A DNA stretch of 64,000 nucleotides from NCBI RefSeq assembly GCF_036346875.1, contig NZ_CP107852.1, positions 6,014,001 through 6,078,000 on the forward strand, written 5' to 3'. A program made the translations under genes and the position numbers. This DNA is from Nocardia sp. NBC_00508. Lineage in GTDB: Bacteria > Actinomycetota > Actinomycetes > Mycobacteriales > Mycobacteriaceae. Numbering within the stretch: position 1 is the first letter of the stretch; the number at the start of each line of letters is the position of its first letter. The notes under the pieces are model-generated. The model ran no database searches. It was not told the origin of the DNA and saw only the letters and a list, made by a program, of their open reading frames with translations. Shown one piece after another: positions 34,282 to 42,291 of the stretch.

Positions 34282-35034
34282 ATGACGAAGTTCGAGACGT
34301 GGGACGGCCTGGAACTCGAGTACCGGGTGTGGGAGGGGGAGGGCGTCCCCGTCGTGCTGCAACACGGCGTCGTCGCGGACACCAATGCGAACTGGATGAG
34401 CACCGGCGTGGTCGGCGCACTGCGGTCCGCCGGACACACCGTGGTGTCCCTGGACGCGCGCGGACACGGTCGTTCGGACAAGCCCCACGAGCCGGAGCGT
34501 TACTCCTGGCACGGGATGGCGCGCGACGTGCGCGCGCTCTACGACGAGCTCGGCTTCGACGAAGTGATTCAGGTCGGGTATTCGATGGGTGGTGTGATCT
34601 CGCTGCTGGTCGCGGCGGCCGACGAGCGGGTCCGGCGCCTGGCGGTCGGCGGTATCGGCTCCGGCGTGCTCGACTGCGGCGGCGTCGACCGCCGCGTGAT
34701 CGACCTGCCCGACCTGCAGGCCGCGATGCGCGGCGATGGGGCGGGCGCCTCGCGGACGGCGATGATGTTCCGGGTGCTCGCCGACGCCGTGCATGCCGAT
34801 CTGGACGCGATCCACGCGCTGGCGACCGGCCTGGACGACCGCCCGATCGAGAGCTTGTCGGATGTCACCGTGCCCGCGCTGGTGCTGGCGGGCGACCACG
34901 ACCCGTTCGCCGCCGAACCCGAGCGACTTGCCGAGGCCCTGCCGAACGGCACGCTCACGGTGGTGCCCGGCGATCACTTGATGGCGGTGCTGGCCCCCGT
35001 GTTCCACACTGCGCTCGTCGGCTTCCTGCGGTGA
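34282..35034 (+). CDS. Alpha/beta-fold hydrolase
   Basis: A 250-residue soluble hydrolase. The oxyanion region is VVLQHGVVAD, the strand-loop DARGHGRSDKP follows, and the nucleophile is Ser in VGYSMGGVISLL. The acid is Asp in LAGDHDPFA, and the catalytic His is in PGDHLMAVL. All triad members are present. The substrate is unknown; epoxide hydrolases, haloperoxidases and esterases share this pattern. No operon partner is evident: the phosphatase gene ends 75 bp upstream, and the next gene is convergent after 7 bp. Confidence 0.9.
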   Translation: MTKFETWDGLELEYRVWEGEGVPVVLQHGVVADTNANWMSTGVVGALRSAGHTVVSLDARGHGRSDKPHEPERYSWHGMARDVRALYDELGFDEVIQVGYSMGGVISLLVAAADERVRRLAVGGIGSGVLDCGGVDRRVIDLPDLQAAMRGDGAGASRTAMMFRVLADAVHADLDAIHALATGLDDRPIESLSDVTVPALVLAGDHDPFAAEPERLAEALPNGTLTVVPGDHLMAVLAPVFHTALVGFLR

Positions 35035-35041
35035 GCGAGGC

Positions 35042-35581
35042 CTACAGGACCAGACGCATCACGTAGTCCTGGTACACCTGGTTGCCGACCGTGAACGTCC
35101 TGGCACCGACCCCGCTGAAACCATGCTTGGCGTAGAAGCGCTGAGCGCGGACGTTTTCCTGGTTGACGCCCAGCCATACCCCGGGGTAGCCCTCCGTCCG
35201 CGCCCACTCCAGGGCCGCCAGCATGAGGGCGGTGGACACCCCGGTGCCGTGATGGCCCGGTAGTACGTACATCTTGCTGATCTCGACCACCGGATGCAGG
35301 GCGACCGCTGCGGCCACCGCGGGATCGGCCGGATCGCCTGCCACCAGCATCGCGTAGCCCACGATGTCGTCGTCGGCGAGGGCCTTGAGCACGATCCGCG
35401 CCGGATCGCTCAGGTACTCGCCGAAGCGTTCGCCCGATAGCACGTCGGTGACGAAGATCTCGATGTCATCGGGCGTCGCACCGGGGGGACACGCGAGCGG
35501 AAAGGTCGCGGCCGCAACATCACTGAGGGCCTCGGCGTCCCACAGCCCGGCCCGGTCGACGATGACTGGGGGGTTGCTCAT
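35042..35581 (-). CDS. GNAT-family N-acetyltransferase
   Basis: About 179 residues from ATG 35581 (a GTG at 35599 would add six). The acetyl-CoA site is visible as ISKMYVLPGHHGTGVSTALMLAALEWA (motif A, read in pieces), then WLGVNQENVRAQRFYAKHGFSGVG (motif B). It ends YQDYVMRLVL. The N-terminal part, CPPGATPDDIEIFVTDVLS, recurs in GNATs annotated as acting on small molecules. Substrate unknown. Divergent from the P450 gene. Confidence 0.9.
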   Translation of the reverse strand: MSNPPVIVDRAGLWDAEALSDVAAATFPLACPPGATPDDIEIFVTDVLSGERFGEYLSDPARIVLKALADDDIVGYAMLVAGDPADPAVAAAVALHPVVEISKMYVLPGHHGTGVSTALMLAALEWARTEGYPGVWLGVNQENVRAQRFYAKHGFSGVGARTFTVGNQVYQDYVMRLVL

Positions 35582-35734
35582 CCCTTCATCAGAGCACACA
35601 TTCCGCGGGTGCGGCGGCGATCGGCAACGGCGATCGAACGGATGGCCCGCCGCGCGGGGACTGGCCGCGATCGGTGGCAGGTGTCACTATCGGAGGACCG
35701 CAACGACACTCGCGAACGCAGGGGAACCGACCGG

Positions 35735-36970
35735 ATGAGAGAGCTGCCAGCGGATTTCTTTCGCACGCCGTATGCCTTCTACGAGCAGTTGCGTGCCGAT
35801 GGCCCGGTGCACCAGATCCGGTTGCGCACCGGGGTGCGCGCCTGGCTCGTGGTCGACTACGACGCCGCCAAGGACGTGCTGCGCCATCCCGACGTGCGCA
35901 AGGACCCGCATACCCCAGCGGGCGCCCACGCGCGGCAGGCGGCGGCGGGCAGGAGCGGCGTCACCGCGGCCAACCAGCGCCTGAGCCACCATCTGCTGAA
36001 CGCCGACCCGCCGCGGCATTCGCGGCTGCGCAAGCTGGTCACCCCGGCCTTCGCGCCCGCGCGGATGGAGGCTCTCGCGCCTCGGATCGCGGCGATCGCG
36101 GACGATTTGCTCGATTCCATCGATCGGACCGCGGGCGCCGCCGGGCAGGTGGACTTGCTGGCGGAGTACGCGTTTCCGCTGCCGGTCACGGTGATCTGCG
36201 AACTGCTCGGCGTTCCCGTCGAGGACCGCGCACGGTTCCGGGGGTGGTCGGCGGCCGTGGTGGACACCCCGATGTCCACCCCGGAGGGGATGCGCACCGC
36301 CACCGACGCCATCGTCGACTACTTCGACGGCCTGGTCGCCCGCCGCCGCGCCGAGGGGCTGGGCGAGGATCTGATCTCGCAGTTGCTGCTGGCCAGCGAC
36401 GAAGGAGATCGCCTGAGCCATGACGAGCTGATCTCCATGGCGTTCCTCATCCTGGTCGCGGGCCATGAGACCACGGTGAACCTGATCGGTAACACCGTGC
36501 TCGAACTGCTGACCGATCCAGCCCGGTACCGCGCCCTGCACGACGACCCGGCCGGCGTCGCGCCGCTGGTGGAGGAGATGTTGCGCTACAACGGGCCGGT
36601 CAACGTGGTGACCTTGCGCTACACCACCGCACCGGTCCAGCTCGGCGGCAGCGTGATCCCCGAAGGGGAGTTGGTGCTCGTCGCGGTCGCCTCGGCCAAC
36701 CGCGACGAACGGCACTTCACCGCACCTGCGACGTTCGATCCGGACCGCTCGGCGAACGGTCATCTGGCCTTCGGTCACGGCATCCACTACTGCCTCGGGG
36801 CGGGACTGGCCAGGCTGGAGACCCGCGTCGCGCTGACCAGGCTGGTGCGCAGGTACCCGCTGCTGAGGCTGGCCACCGGCGATGCGGACCTGCGGTGGCG
36901 GGAGAGCATTCTGATCCGCGGTCTGCTCGAGCTTCCCGTGGTCCCGGCGAGTGCGCCGGGAGTACGCTGA
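35735..36970 (+). CDS. Cytochrome P450 (bacterial class I, CYP107-like)
   Basis: A 411-residue soluble monooxygenase. The I-helix oxygen-activation motif is LVAGHETTVNL (residues ~240-250), the K-helix is EEMLRYNGPVNVVTLR, and the heme loop is FGHGIHYCLGAGLAR with Cys353 as axial ligand. The N-terminal PLxDPP-like element appears as LLNADPPRHSRLRKLV. It needs a ferredoxin and reductase supplied from elsewhere; none is encoded beside it. The FAD monooxygenase gene follows after 58 bp on the same strand, so the two may act on the same compound. Start ATG 35735 after AGGGGA. Confidence 0.93.
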   Translation: MRELPADFFRTPYAFYEQLRADGPVHQIRLRTGVRAWLVVDYDAAKDVLRHPDVRKDPHTPAGAHARQAAAGRSGVTAANQRLSHHLLNADPPRHSRLRKLVTPAFAPARMEALAPRIAAIADDLLDSIDRTAGAAGQVDLLAEYAFPLPVTVICELLGVPVEDRARFRGWSAAVVDTPMSTPEGMRTATDAIVDYFDGLVARRRAEGLGEDLISQLLLASDEGDRLSHDELISMAFLILVAGHETTVNLIGNTVLELLTDPARYRALHDDPAGVAPLVEEMLRYNGPVNVVTLRYTTAPVQLGGSVIPEGELVLVAVASANRDERHFTAPATFDPDRSANGHLAFGHGIHYCLGAGLARLETRVALTRLVRRYPLLRLATGDADLRWRESILIRGLLELPVVPASAPGVR

Positions 36971-37028
36971 GGAGCCGTTTCGGCCGGCCGACTTTGCTGC
37001 GCGGCGCTGGCGACGTAGTCTCCTGCGC

Positions 37029-38588
37029 ATGACAAGCGGAAACCGCATCGGGATTGTTGGTGCGGGTATCGCAGGTCTTGCCTGCGCGAAAGTGCTGAAA
37101 CAGGAGGGTTTTCCGGTCGAGGTTTTCGACCGCGCACCCGATGTCGGTGGCGTGTGGAGCGCGACCCGGCGGTACCCGGGGCTGCGGGCGCAGAACTCCA
37201 AGGACACGTATCACTTCTCCGACTTCCCGATGCCCGCGGACTATCCGCGCGTCCTCGACGGCCAGCAGATGCAGGCGTACCTCGCCGCTTACGCAGAGCA
37301 CTTCGGGCTGACCGAGCAACTGCGGTTGCGGACCGAGGTCGTCGCCGCCGATCCGGTGGACAGCGGATGGTTGCTGGAAATTCGCGATGAAAGTGGTGTG
37401 CACCGGAGTTCATGCGATCACCTGGTGATCGCGAACGGCGTGTTCAGCGAACCCGCGATGCCGGACTACCGTGGCGCCGACTGGTTCCGCGCGGCGGGCG
37501 GGCGACTGTGCCACTCTTCGGAGTTCCTGGACCTGGAATCGGTGCGAGGCAAATCGGTCGTCGTGGTGGGCTACGGCAAGTCCGCCTGCGACATCGCCAC
37601 CGCCGTGAGCGAGGTCGCCGCATCCACCTCGGTGGTGGCCCGGCGGTTGCTCTGGAAGATGCCGCGCACCTTGCCCCGGGTGATCGACTACGAACGGCTG
37701 ATGCTGACCAGGTTCGGCGAGGCGCACTTCCACTATCTTCGACCCGGCTGGACGGACCGGTTCCTGGATGGGCCGGGCGAATCGGTGCGGATCAGCAACT
37801 TCGATCTGATCCAGGAACTGGCCACCAAGCGCCTGCGCCTGCGCGAACTCGGTCTGGTGCCCAGCGGTCGATTCGAGGAGATCGCCGAGAGCACCATCAG
37901 CCTCGCCACCGAGGGTTTCTCCGAGCAAGTCGCGAACGGTCGCATCGTGATGCACCGCGACACGACGATCACCGAGATGGGTGGGGGCCCCAAGTCGACG
38001 TCCGCGGTGCGACTGTCCACGGGGCAGGTGCTCCAGGCCGACGTCGTCATATGCGCCACCGGTTTCCATCAGCGCGTCCCGTTCCTGACACCGTACGTGC
38101 AGCGCAGGTTGACCGACGAGCACGGCAACTTCCGCCTGCACCGGCAGATCCTGCCGTTGGAGGTCCCGAATCTCACCTTCGCCGGCTACAACTCGTCGGT
38201 GATCAGCACCGTCAGCGCCGAAGTCACCGCACACTGGACCGCGGCGCTGCTCACCGGCAGGCTGAACCTGGCACCCGCCGAAACGCTCGAGGAGCAGATC
38301 GACGCCCGTCTGCGCTGGATGGAGGAACGCACGCGCGGCCATCACGCGCACGGAACCGCGGTCATCCCGTTCTCCATCCAGAACATCGATGAGATGCTCG
38401 CCGACCTGAGGTTCCGCTTGCCGCTGCGTACTCGCGCGGCGCAATGGTTCCGCCGGATCAAGCCGGAGTCCTACCGCGGACTCGCCACCCGGCGAAAGCC
38501 CGGCGCCAGGCCCACGCTGCCGCCGGCAGCCCCGATCGATGCGGAACTGCTTCCGTACGAGGGCGACACCGGACGGGTAAGCCACTAG
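37029..38588 (+). CDS. Flavin-containing monooxygenase (FMO/BVMO-like)
   Basis: A 519-residue enzyme with two Rossmann motifs: FAD-binding IGIVGAGIAGLACAKVL at the N-terminus and NADPH-binding SVVVVGYGKSACDIATAV at residues ~179-197. The FMO region around residue 150-170 and ADVVICATGFHQRVPFL, an ATG-type linker, fit class B flavoprotein monooxygenases. The strict FxGxxxHxxxW/D fingerprint is only partly kept (GGRLCHSSEFLD). Possible reactions are N- or S-oxygenation or Baeyer-Villiger oxidation. The 100-residue C-terminal extension after NLAPAETLEEQ is charged. Probably co-transcribed with the upstream P450 gene. Confidence 0.88.
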   Translation: MTSGNRIGIVGAGIAGLACAKVLKQEGFPVEVFDRAPDVGGVWSATRRYPGLRAQNSKDTYHFSDFPMPADYPRVLDGQQMQAYLAAYAEHFGLTEQLRLRTEVVAADPVDSGWLLEIRDESGVHRSSCDHLVIANGVFSEPAMPDYRGADWFRAAGGRLCHSSEFLDLESVRGKSVVVVGYGKSACDIATAVSEVAASTSVVARRLLWKMPRTLPRVIDYERLMLTRFGEAHFHYLRPGWTDRFLDGPGESVRISNFDLIQELATKRLRLRELGLVPSGRFEEIAESTISLATEGFSEQVANGRIVMHRDTTITEMGGGPKSTSAVRLSTGQVLQADVVICATGFHQRVPFLTPYVQRRLTDEHGNFRLHRQILPLEVPNLTFAGYNSSVISTVSAEVTAHWTAALLTGRLNLAPAETLEEQIDARLRWMEERTRGHHAHGTAVIPFSIQNIDEMLADLRFRLPLRTRAAQWFRRIKPESYRGLATRRKPGARPTLPPAAPIDAELLPYEGDTGRVSH

Positions 38589-38866
38589 ACCGTGTCGGGC
38601 CGAGCCGTGTCCGTCGGGCCCGGACAACCTCCAGCACCGATGAACCGGCTCCGACGTCGGACGGTCGTTCTCGGCGAGGATGATCTCGTAACTGTTCCTG
38701 CACGCGGTGCAAGAACGGCCCGGCAGCCGTAGCGACGCACGGTCCGTGGCCGGGCAACCTCGACATCGAGGACAAGCAGGACGCCGCGGTTGCGGGCGAG
38801 ACGCGCCATGGATTGCCCCGCCACGCAATGCCGAGAATCGGCCGTTGCCTTGGCGATAATCCAGGG

Positions 38867-39838
38867 GTGGAAACGCTGGACATGAACCTGCTCGTCGCCC
38901 TCGACGCGCTGCTGGACACCAGCAGTGTCACGCTTGCCGCCCAGCGCCTACACACCTCGCCGCCCGCGATGAGCCGGACGCTGGCTCGGCTGCGCGTGGT
39001 GCTCGATGATCCGTTGCTCGTGCGGGCGGGCCGCACTCTGGTGCCGACACCACGCGCGCTGGAATTGCGATACGAAGTCAGCACTCTGGTCGAGCAGGGA
39101 CGCGCGTTGCTGACCCCGCGCGACGACCTGGATCCAGCGGCGCTGCGGCGGACCTTCGCGATACAGGCAGGCGACCTGGTGGTCACCGAACTCGCCGCGC
39201 CGTTGCTGGCCGCGGCGCGGGCACAGGCGCCCGGCGTGACGCTGCGCTTCGTGCCCGACACGCTCGAGGGCACTGCCGCGCTGCGTGACGGTCGTGTCGA
39301 TCTCGAGGTCGGCGTGATCGATCACACCGACCCGGAGACCACGGTGCGCAGGGTGCTGGCCGACCGTGTGATCGGGGTGGCCACCGCCGACCACCCCTTG
39401 GTCACCGACCGCGTCACCGTCGCCGCCTACGCCGCGGCGCGGCATCTGAACATTTCTCGCGATGGACGTGCGCACGGCCCGATCGATGACCGCCTCGCCC
39501 TGCACGGCCGTACCCGGCGCGTGGTGGCTACCGCGCCGACACTGACCAGCGCACTGTTCGCGGTGCGTGGCGGCGACCTGGTCTGCTCGGCGCCCGCCTT
39601 GCTGAGCGCCGCCACGCTGCCCGCGATCGGGTTGGGCGCGTTCGAGATCCCGCTGCCGCTGCCGGAGATCGCCATCGGGCTGGCATGGCACCCGCGCAAC
39701 ACCGCCGACCGGGGTCATCGTTGGCTGCGCGATCTGGTCCAAGAGATCCTGCTGCGCTCGGCGGCCGCGGCCGGTCCCCCGAAGCGCCGGCGCGGCGACG
39801 TCGATCAGGAAACCGGGGGCGGGCTGGACAGCCGGTAG
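38867..39838 (+). CDS. LysR-family transcriptional regulator
   Basis: About 323 residues from GTG 38867 (upstream ATGs at 38813 and 38828 are in frame but match the family less well). The N-terminal winged HTH is MNLLVALDALLDTSSVTLAAQRLHTSP (read in pieces) with PPAMSRTLARLRVVLDDPLLVRAG. The effector domain shows a LysR substrate-binding fold of the NodD/PNP subgroup (LEGTAALRDGRVDLEVGVID). It may control the upstream P450-monooxygenase pair, although it lies downstream of them on the same strand with 278 bp between. The tail overlaps the convergent coiled-coil gene by 34 bp. Confidence 0.9.
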   Translation: METLDMNLLVALDALLDTSSVTLAAQRLHTSPPAMSRTLARLRVVLDDPLLVRAGRTLVPTPRALELRYEVSTLVEQGRALLTPRDDLDPAALRRTFAIQAGDLVVTELAAPLLAAARAQAPGVTLRFVPDTLEGTAALRDGRVDLEVGVIDHTDPETTVRRVLADRVIGVATADHPLVTDRVTVAAYAAARHLNISRDGRAHGPIDDRLALHGRTRRVVATAPTLTSALFAVRGGDLVCSAPALLSAATLPAIGLGAFEIPLPLPEIAIGLAWHPRNTADRGHRWLRDLVQEILLRSAAAAGPPKRRRGDVDQETGGGLDSR

Positions 39839-40869
39839 TCGTTCGGCCTGCGCTGCGCGTCGGTGCGCTCGGACTGGTATCCGTTCGGTGCCGCGTCGCC
39901 CGGGGGCGGACCGAAGACGTCGGAGCGGCCGAGTGGAGCCGCCGCGGTCCGCTTGAGTTCGTCGAGCATGGCTTGCAGCTTGTCGACGTGGGTGTTCTCG
40001 ACCGGTGTGCGGTCTTCCTCGGTAGCCCGGTGCGCGCCGGTGAGCCCGGTGCCGGGGGGAATGGCCCCGTTCTCGCCGCGGACGTGGTTCGCGCCCGGTT
40101 CGGTACCGGCGGACGCGACGCTCTCGTACGCGCCGTTCTCGTGCGGCGAGTACGAAGCCTGCGACGCGGCGGGTTCGCTCGCCGCCGTGAATGTTTCCTG
40201 CTGTGGGCTCTGCTCGCGCGGGGTCGGCCCCGCGGTGAAAGGCGACGCGGGTGCACGGGGTGTCGGCGTGGTGAAGGGTGACGCGAGTTCGCGCGCGGCG
40301 GGAGCGGTGAAGTTCTGCCCGGCGGCGGCCTTCGGTTCCCGGGTGGTCATGGCGGGTTCGCGGGGCGGGGTGAAGCCCGGCTGCACAGTGGAATTCGGCT
40401 GCACAGTGGAATTCGGCTCGGGCGCCGCGTGCACCGGCTCGCGGGGTGTGTCCTGCGGTCGCGCGCCGTTGCGTAAACCGGCGGGTTCGCGGGAGTCGTC
40501 CTCGCGCGAAGCGTGCGCCGGTTCCGTGGTGTCGTGCTCCGGCTGGCGCGCGTAGGGCCGTCCCGCGGCTCCCCGGGGAAGCGGTGCCGCCGAGTGGTCG
40601 GCCGCTTCCTGCCGGTCATTCGGTGAAGGGGCGCCGGACTCCAAGCGTTCCACCCGTCCGGTGATGCCCGAAATATCCCGTCCGGCTTGGAAAGCCCATG
40701 CCTCCAGCTTGGCCAACCGACTTTCGACGGTCTGTTCGTCCGCTGCGGTGTGCGTGCCGTCCATCCGGGCCGCCACCGCGTCCAGCTTCTCGCTGACCTC
40801 TCGGAGAGTCGACGCGATGCTCGACAACATCGCGCCGATCGACTCGCCGGTCTGCTGACCGTGCTCCAT
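39805..40869 (-). CDS. Proline-rich disordered protein with N-terminal coiled coil, unknown function
   Basis: 354 residues from ATG 40869. Residues 1-85 are helical and heptad-like (SIASTLREVSEKLDAVAAR, then VESRLAKLEAW and GRVERLESG), a likely short oligomerising coiled coil. Residues ~90-315 are low-complexity, rich in Pro, Ala, Glu, Thr and Arg, with repeated elements such as tandem PNSTVQ units and PASPFT/LASPFT. A short helix near the C-terminus (VDKLQAMLDELKRTAA) may be a binding motif. There is no signal peptide or membrane segment. I do not recognise a family. The 3' end overlaps the convergent LysR gene. Confidence 0.75.
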   Translation of the reverse strand: MEHGQQTGESIGAMLSSIASTLREVSEKLDAVAARMDGTHTAADEQTVESRLAKLEAWAFQAGRDISGITGRVERLESGAPSPNDRQEAADHSAAPLPRGAAGRPYARQPEHDTTEPAHASREDDSREPAGLRNGARPQDTPREPVHAAPEPNSTVQPNSTVQPGFTPPREPAMTTREPKAAAGQNFTAPAARELASPFTTPTPRAPASPFTAGPTPREQSPQQETFTAASEPAASQASYSPHENGAYESVASAGTEPGANHVRGENGAIPPGTGLTGAHRATEEDRTPVENTHVDKLQAMLDELKRTAAAPLGRSDVFGPPPGDAAPNGYQSERTDAQRRPNDYRLSSPPPVS

Positions 40870-41346
40870 GCAGTACCCACTTCCCCGTATCGGCCCAGCT
40901 CGCACTCGGCCGGACGATTCTATCCGCCCAGTTGGACATCCGCGGCTCGCGAAGAATCGGCGGTGCTCCGATCCATTGACCTGATCGAAGCAGCGTATGC
41001 CCACGGGATTACGTCCACACACGCGGAGTGCGCGCCGATCCGGTTTGTCCGGAAGCGCCCTCACCCCATCGCGAGGACTGCGGCAGCACGTCACACCGAC
41101 CGGGGCGGACGTGTCGCGGGATGGCGGCAACTATCAATTCATCGATCGCCGAGTGGGCCGGTCGGGCTCGGGCTATACGGAAAACCCTTGTGCCGCACAA
41201 TCCAACGCCGATCCGTCGATCCGCCACACGTGTGGCGCACCCGAGCGCGGGGTACACGGGACTGGCAAGGTAAGCAAGTCTGGCGCACTCTTGATCTATG
41301 GCGTGGGTCGGCAGGCCTGCGGTGGTTTGTGCAGGGGAGTGGTCGC
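40870..41346. other. Intergenic region upstream of the CoiA-like gene
   Basis: About 477 bp between two divergent genes with no supportable gene inside. An AT-richer TTGATCTATGG stretch near 41290-41302 could be a promoter element for the downstream gene. In-frame codons extend upstream of 41347 but show no similarity and no better ribosome site. Confidence 0.4.
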
Positions 41347-42291
41347 GTGAGAACGAAGCAGCGGGCGGAGATCGCCTGCGGGCGCCGAGCGCTTCTCGCC
41401 GAGTTGGGTATCGGGGACGGCTCCGGGCGGGTGCGCGGGTCGTCGAACGGCTACGCCTGCGAGTGTCCGGACTGTTCCGCCGCCCAATGGGATATGCAGC
41501 GGTTGAAGTACTGGTTGTGCGGCAGGCTGCTGGACTACGGAGCCGACGAGGCCGAAGTGGACCGGCGCATCGGAACACTGCCTGTGGACGTCTACTGGCG
41601 CAAGGGCGATCGGGTCTACGCGATCGAGGTCCGCAGCGGGCCGTTGGAGCGCGGACTCGCTCAGGAGCACACCGCACGGCTGCGCGCCGCGGGCTGCACC
41701 GACGTGCTCTGGGTGTGCCCGCCCGGGTACTGGGTGCCCTATCTGCACGCGCTGGGCATCGCGGACTTCGCGCCTGCCGCCTGCGATTACCGCGCGGTCA
41801 CCGGCGTGCTGGACACCGAACACGCGATGGCGGCGCCACGGCGCGAGCCGGTCGAGTTGCGTGAGTTCATCGCGGGCTGGATGCGCGGCGAGTTCGTCTG
41901 GGGCCATCGGGACGAGAGGACAGGAGGCTGGGCCACCGTGAGCGACTGGGAACACCACACGAAGACGCAGGCCACGGTTATCGCCCGGCAGCGCCAAGAG
42001 CTGGTCAATCAGCGCACCGCGCTGGCGGTGACCCGGAAGTCGTTGCGGGACAAGCAGAAGCACGTGGTGAAGCTCACCACGCGACTGGAACGCGCGGAGA
42101 TCGCGGCGCAGGATCAGGCCGACGCCTTGGCCGTCGCCCAGCGCAGGATCGCCGACCATCACCGGCTGGACAAAGCTCTGCGCAACACCATCGCCAAGCT
42201 CGAGCAGTCGATCGAGCGCTGGCAGCTGATCACGATCTGCGCGATGCTGCTGATCACCACCTTCCTGGCGGCGGCGATGGTGGTGCGCTGA
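41347..42291 (+). CDS. CoiA-like nuclease-fold protein with coiled coil and C-terminal membrane anchor
   Basis: About 314 residues; start GTG 41347 follows AGGGGAG. The N-terminal domain (residues ~30-160) contains CECPDC, then LPVDVYWRKGDRVYAIEVRSG. This Asp81...Glu94-x-Arg96 pattern resembles the PD-(D/E)xK core of CoiA-type proteins, with Arg where Gln or Lys is usual. CTDVLWVCPPGYWVPYL follows. Residues ~215-285 are a long charged coiled coil (QRQELVNQRTALAVTRKSL; LTTRLERAEIAAQDQADAL). The protein ends in a single hydrophobic helix, ICAMLLITTFLAAAMVV. A tail-anchored nuclease-like protein is unusual. It overlaps the next gene by 38 bp, end to end. Confidence 0.7.
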   Translation: MRTKQRAEIACGRRALLAELGIGDGSGRVRGSSNGYACECPDCSAAQWDMQRLKYWLCGRLLDYGADEAEVDRRIGTLPVDVYWRKGDRVYAIEVRSGPLERGLAQEHTARLRAAGCTDVLWVCPPGYWVPYLHALGIADFAPAACDYRAVTGVLDTEHAMAAPRREPVELREFIAGWMRGEFVWGHRDERTGGWATVSDWEHHTKTQATVIARQRQELVNQRTALAVTRKSLRDKQKHVVKLTTRLERAEIAAQDQADALAVAQRRIADHHRLDKALRNTIAKLEQSIERWQLITICAMLLITTFLAAAMVVR

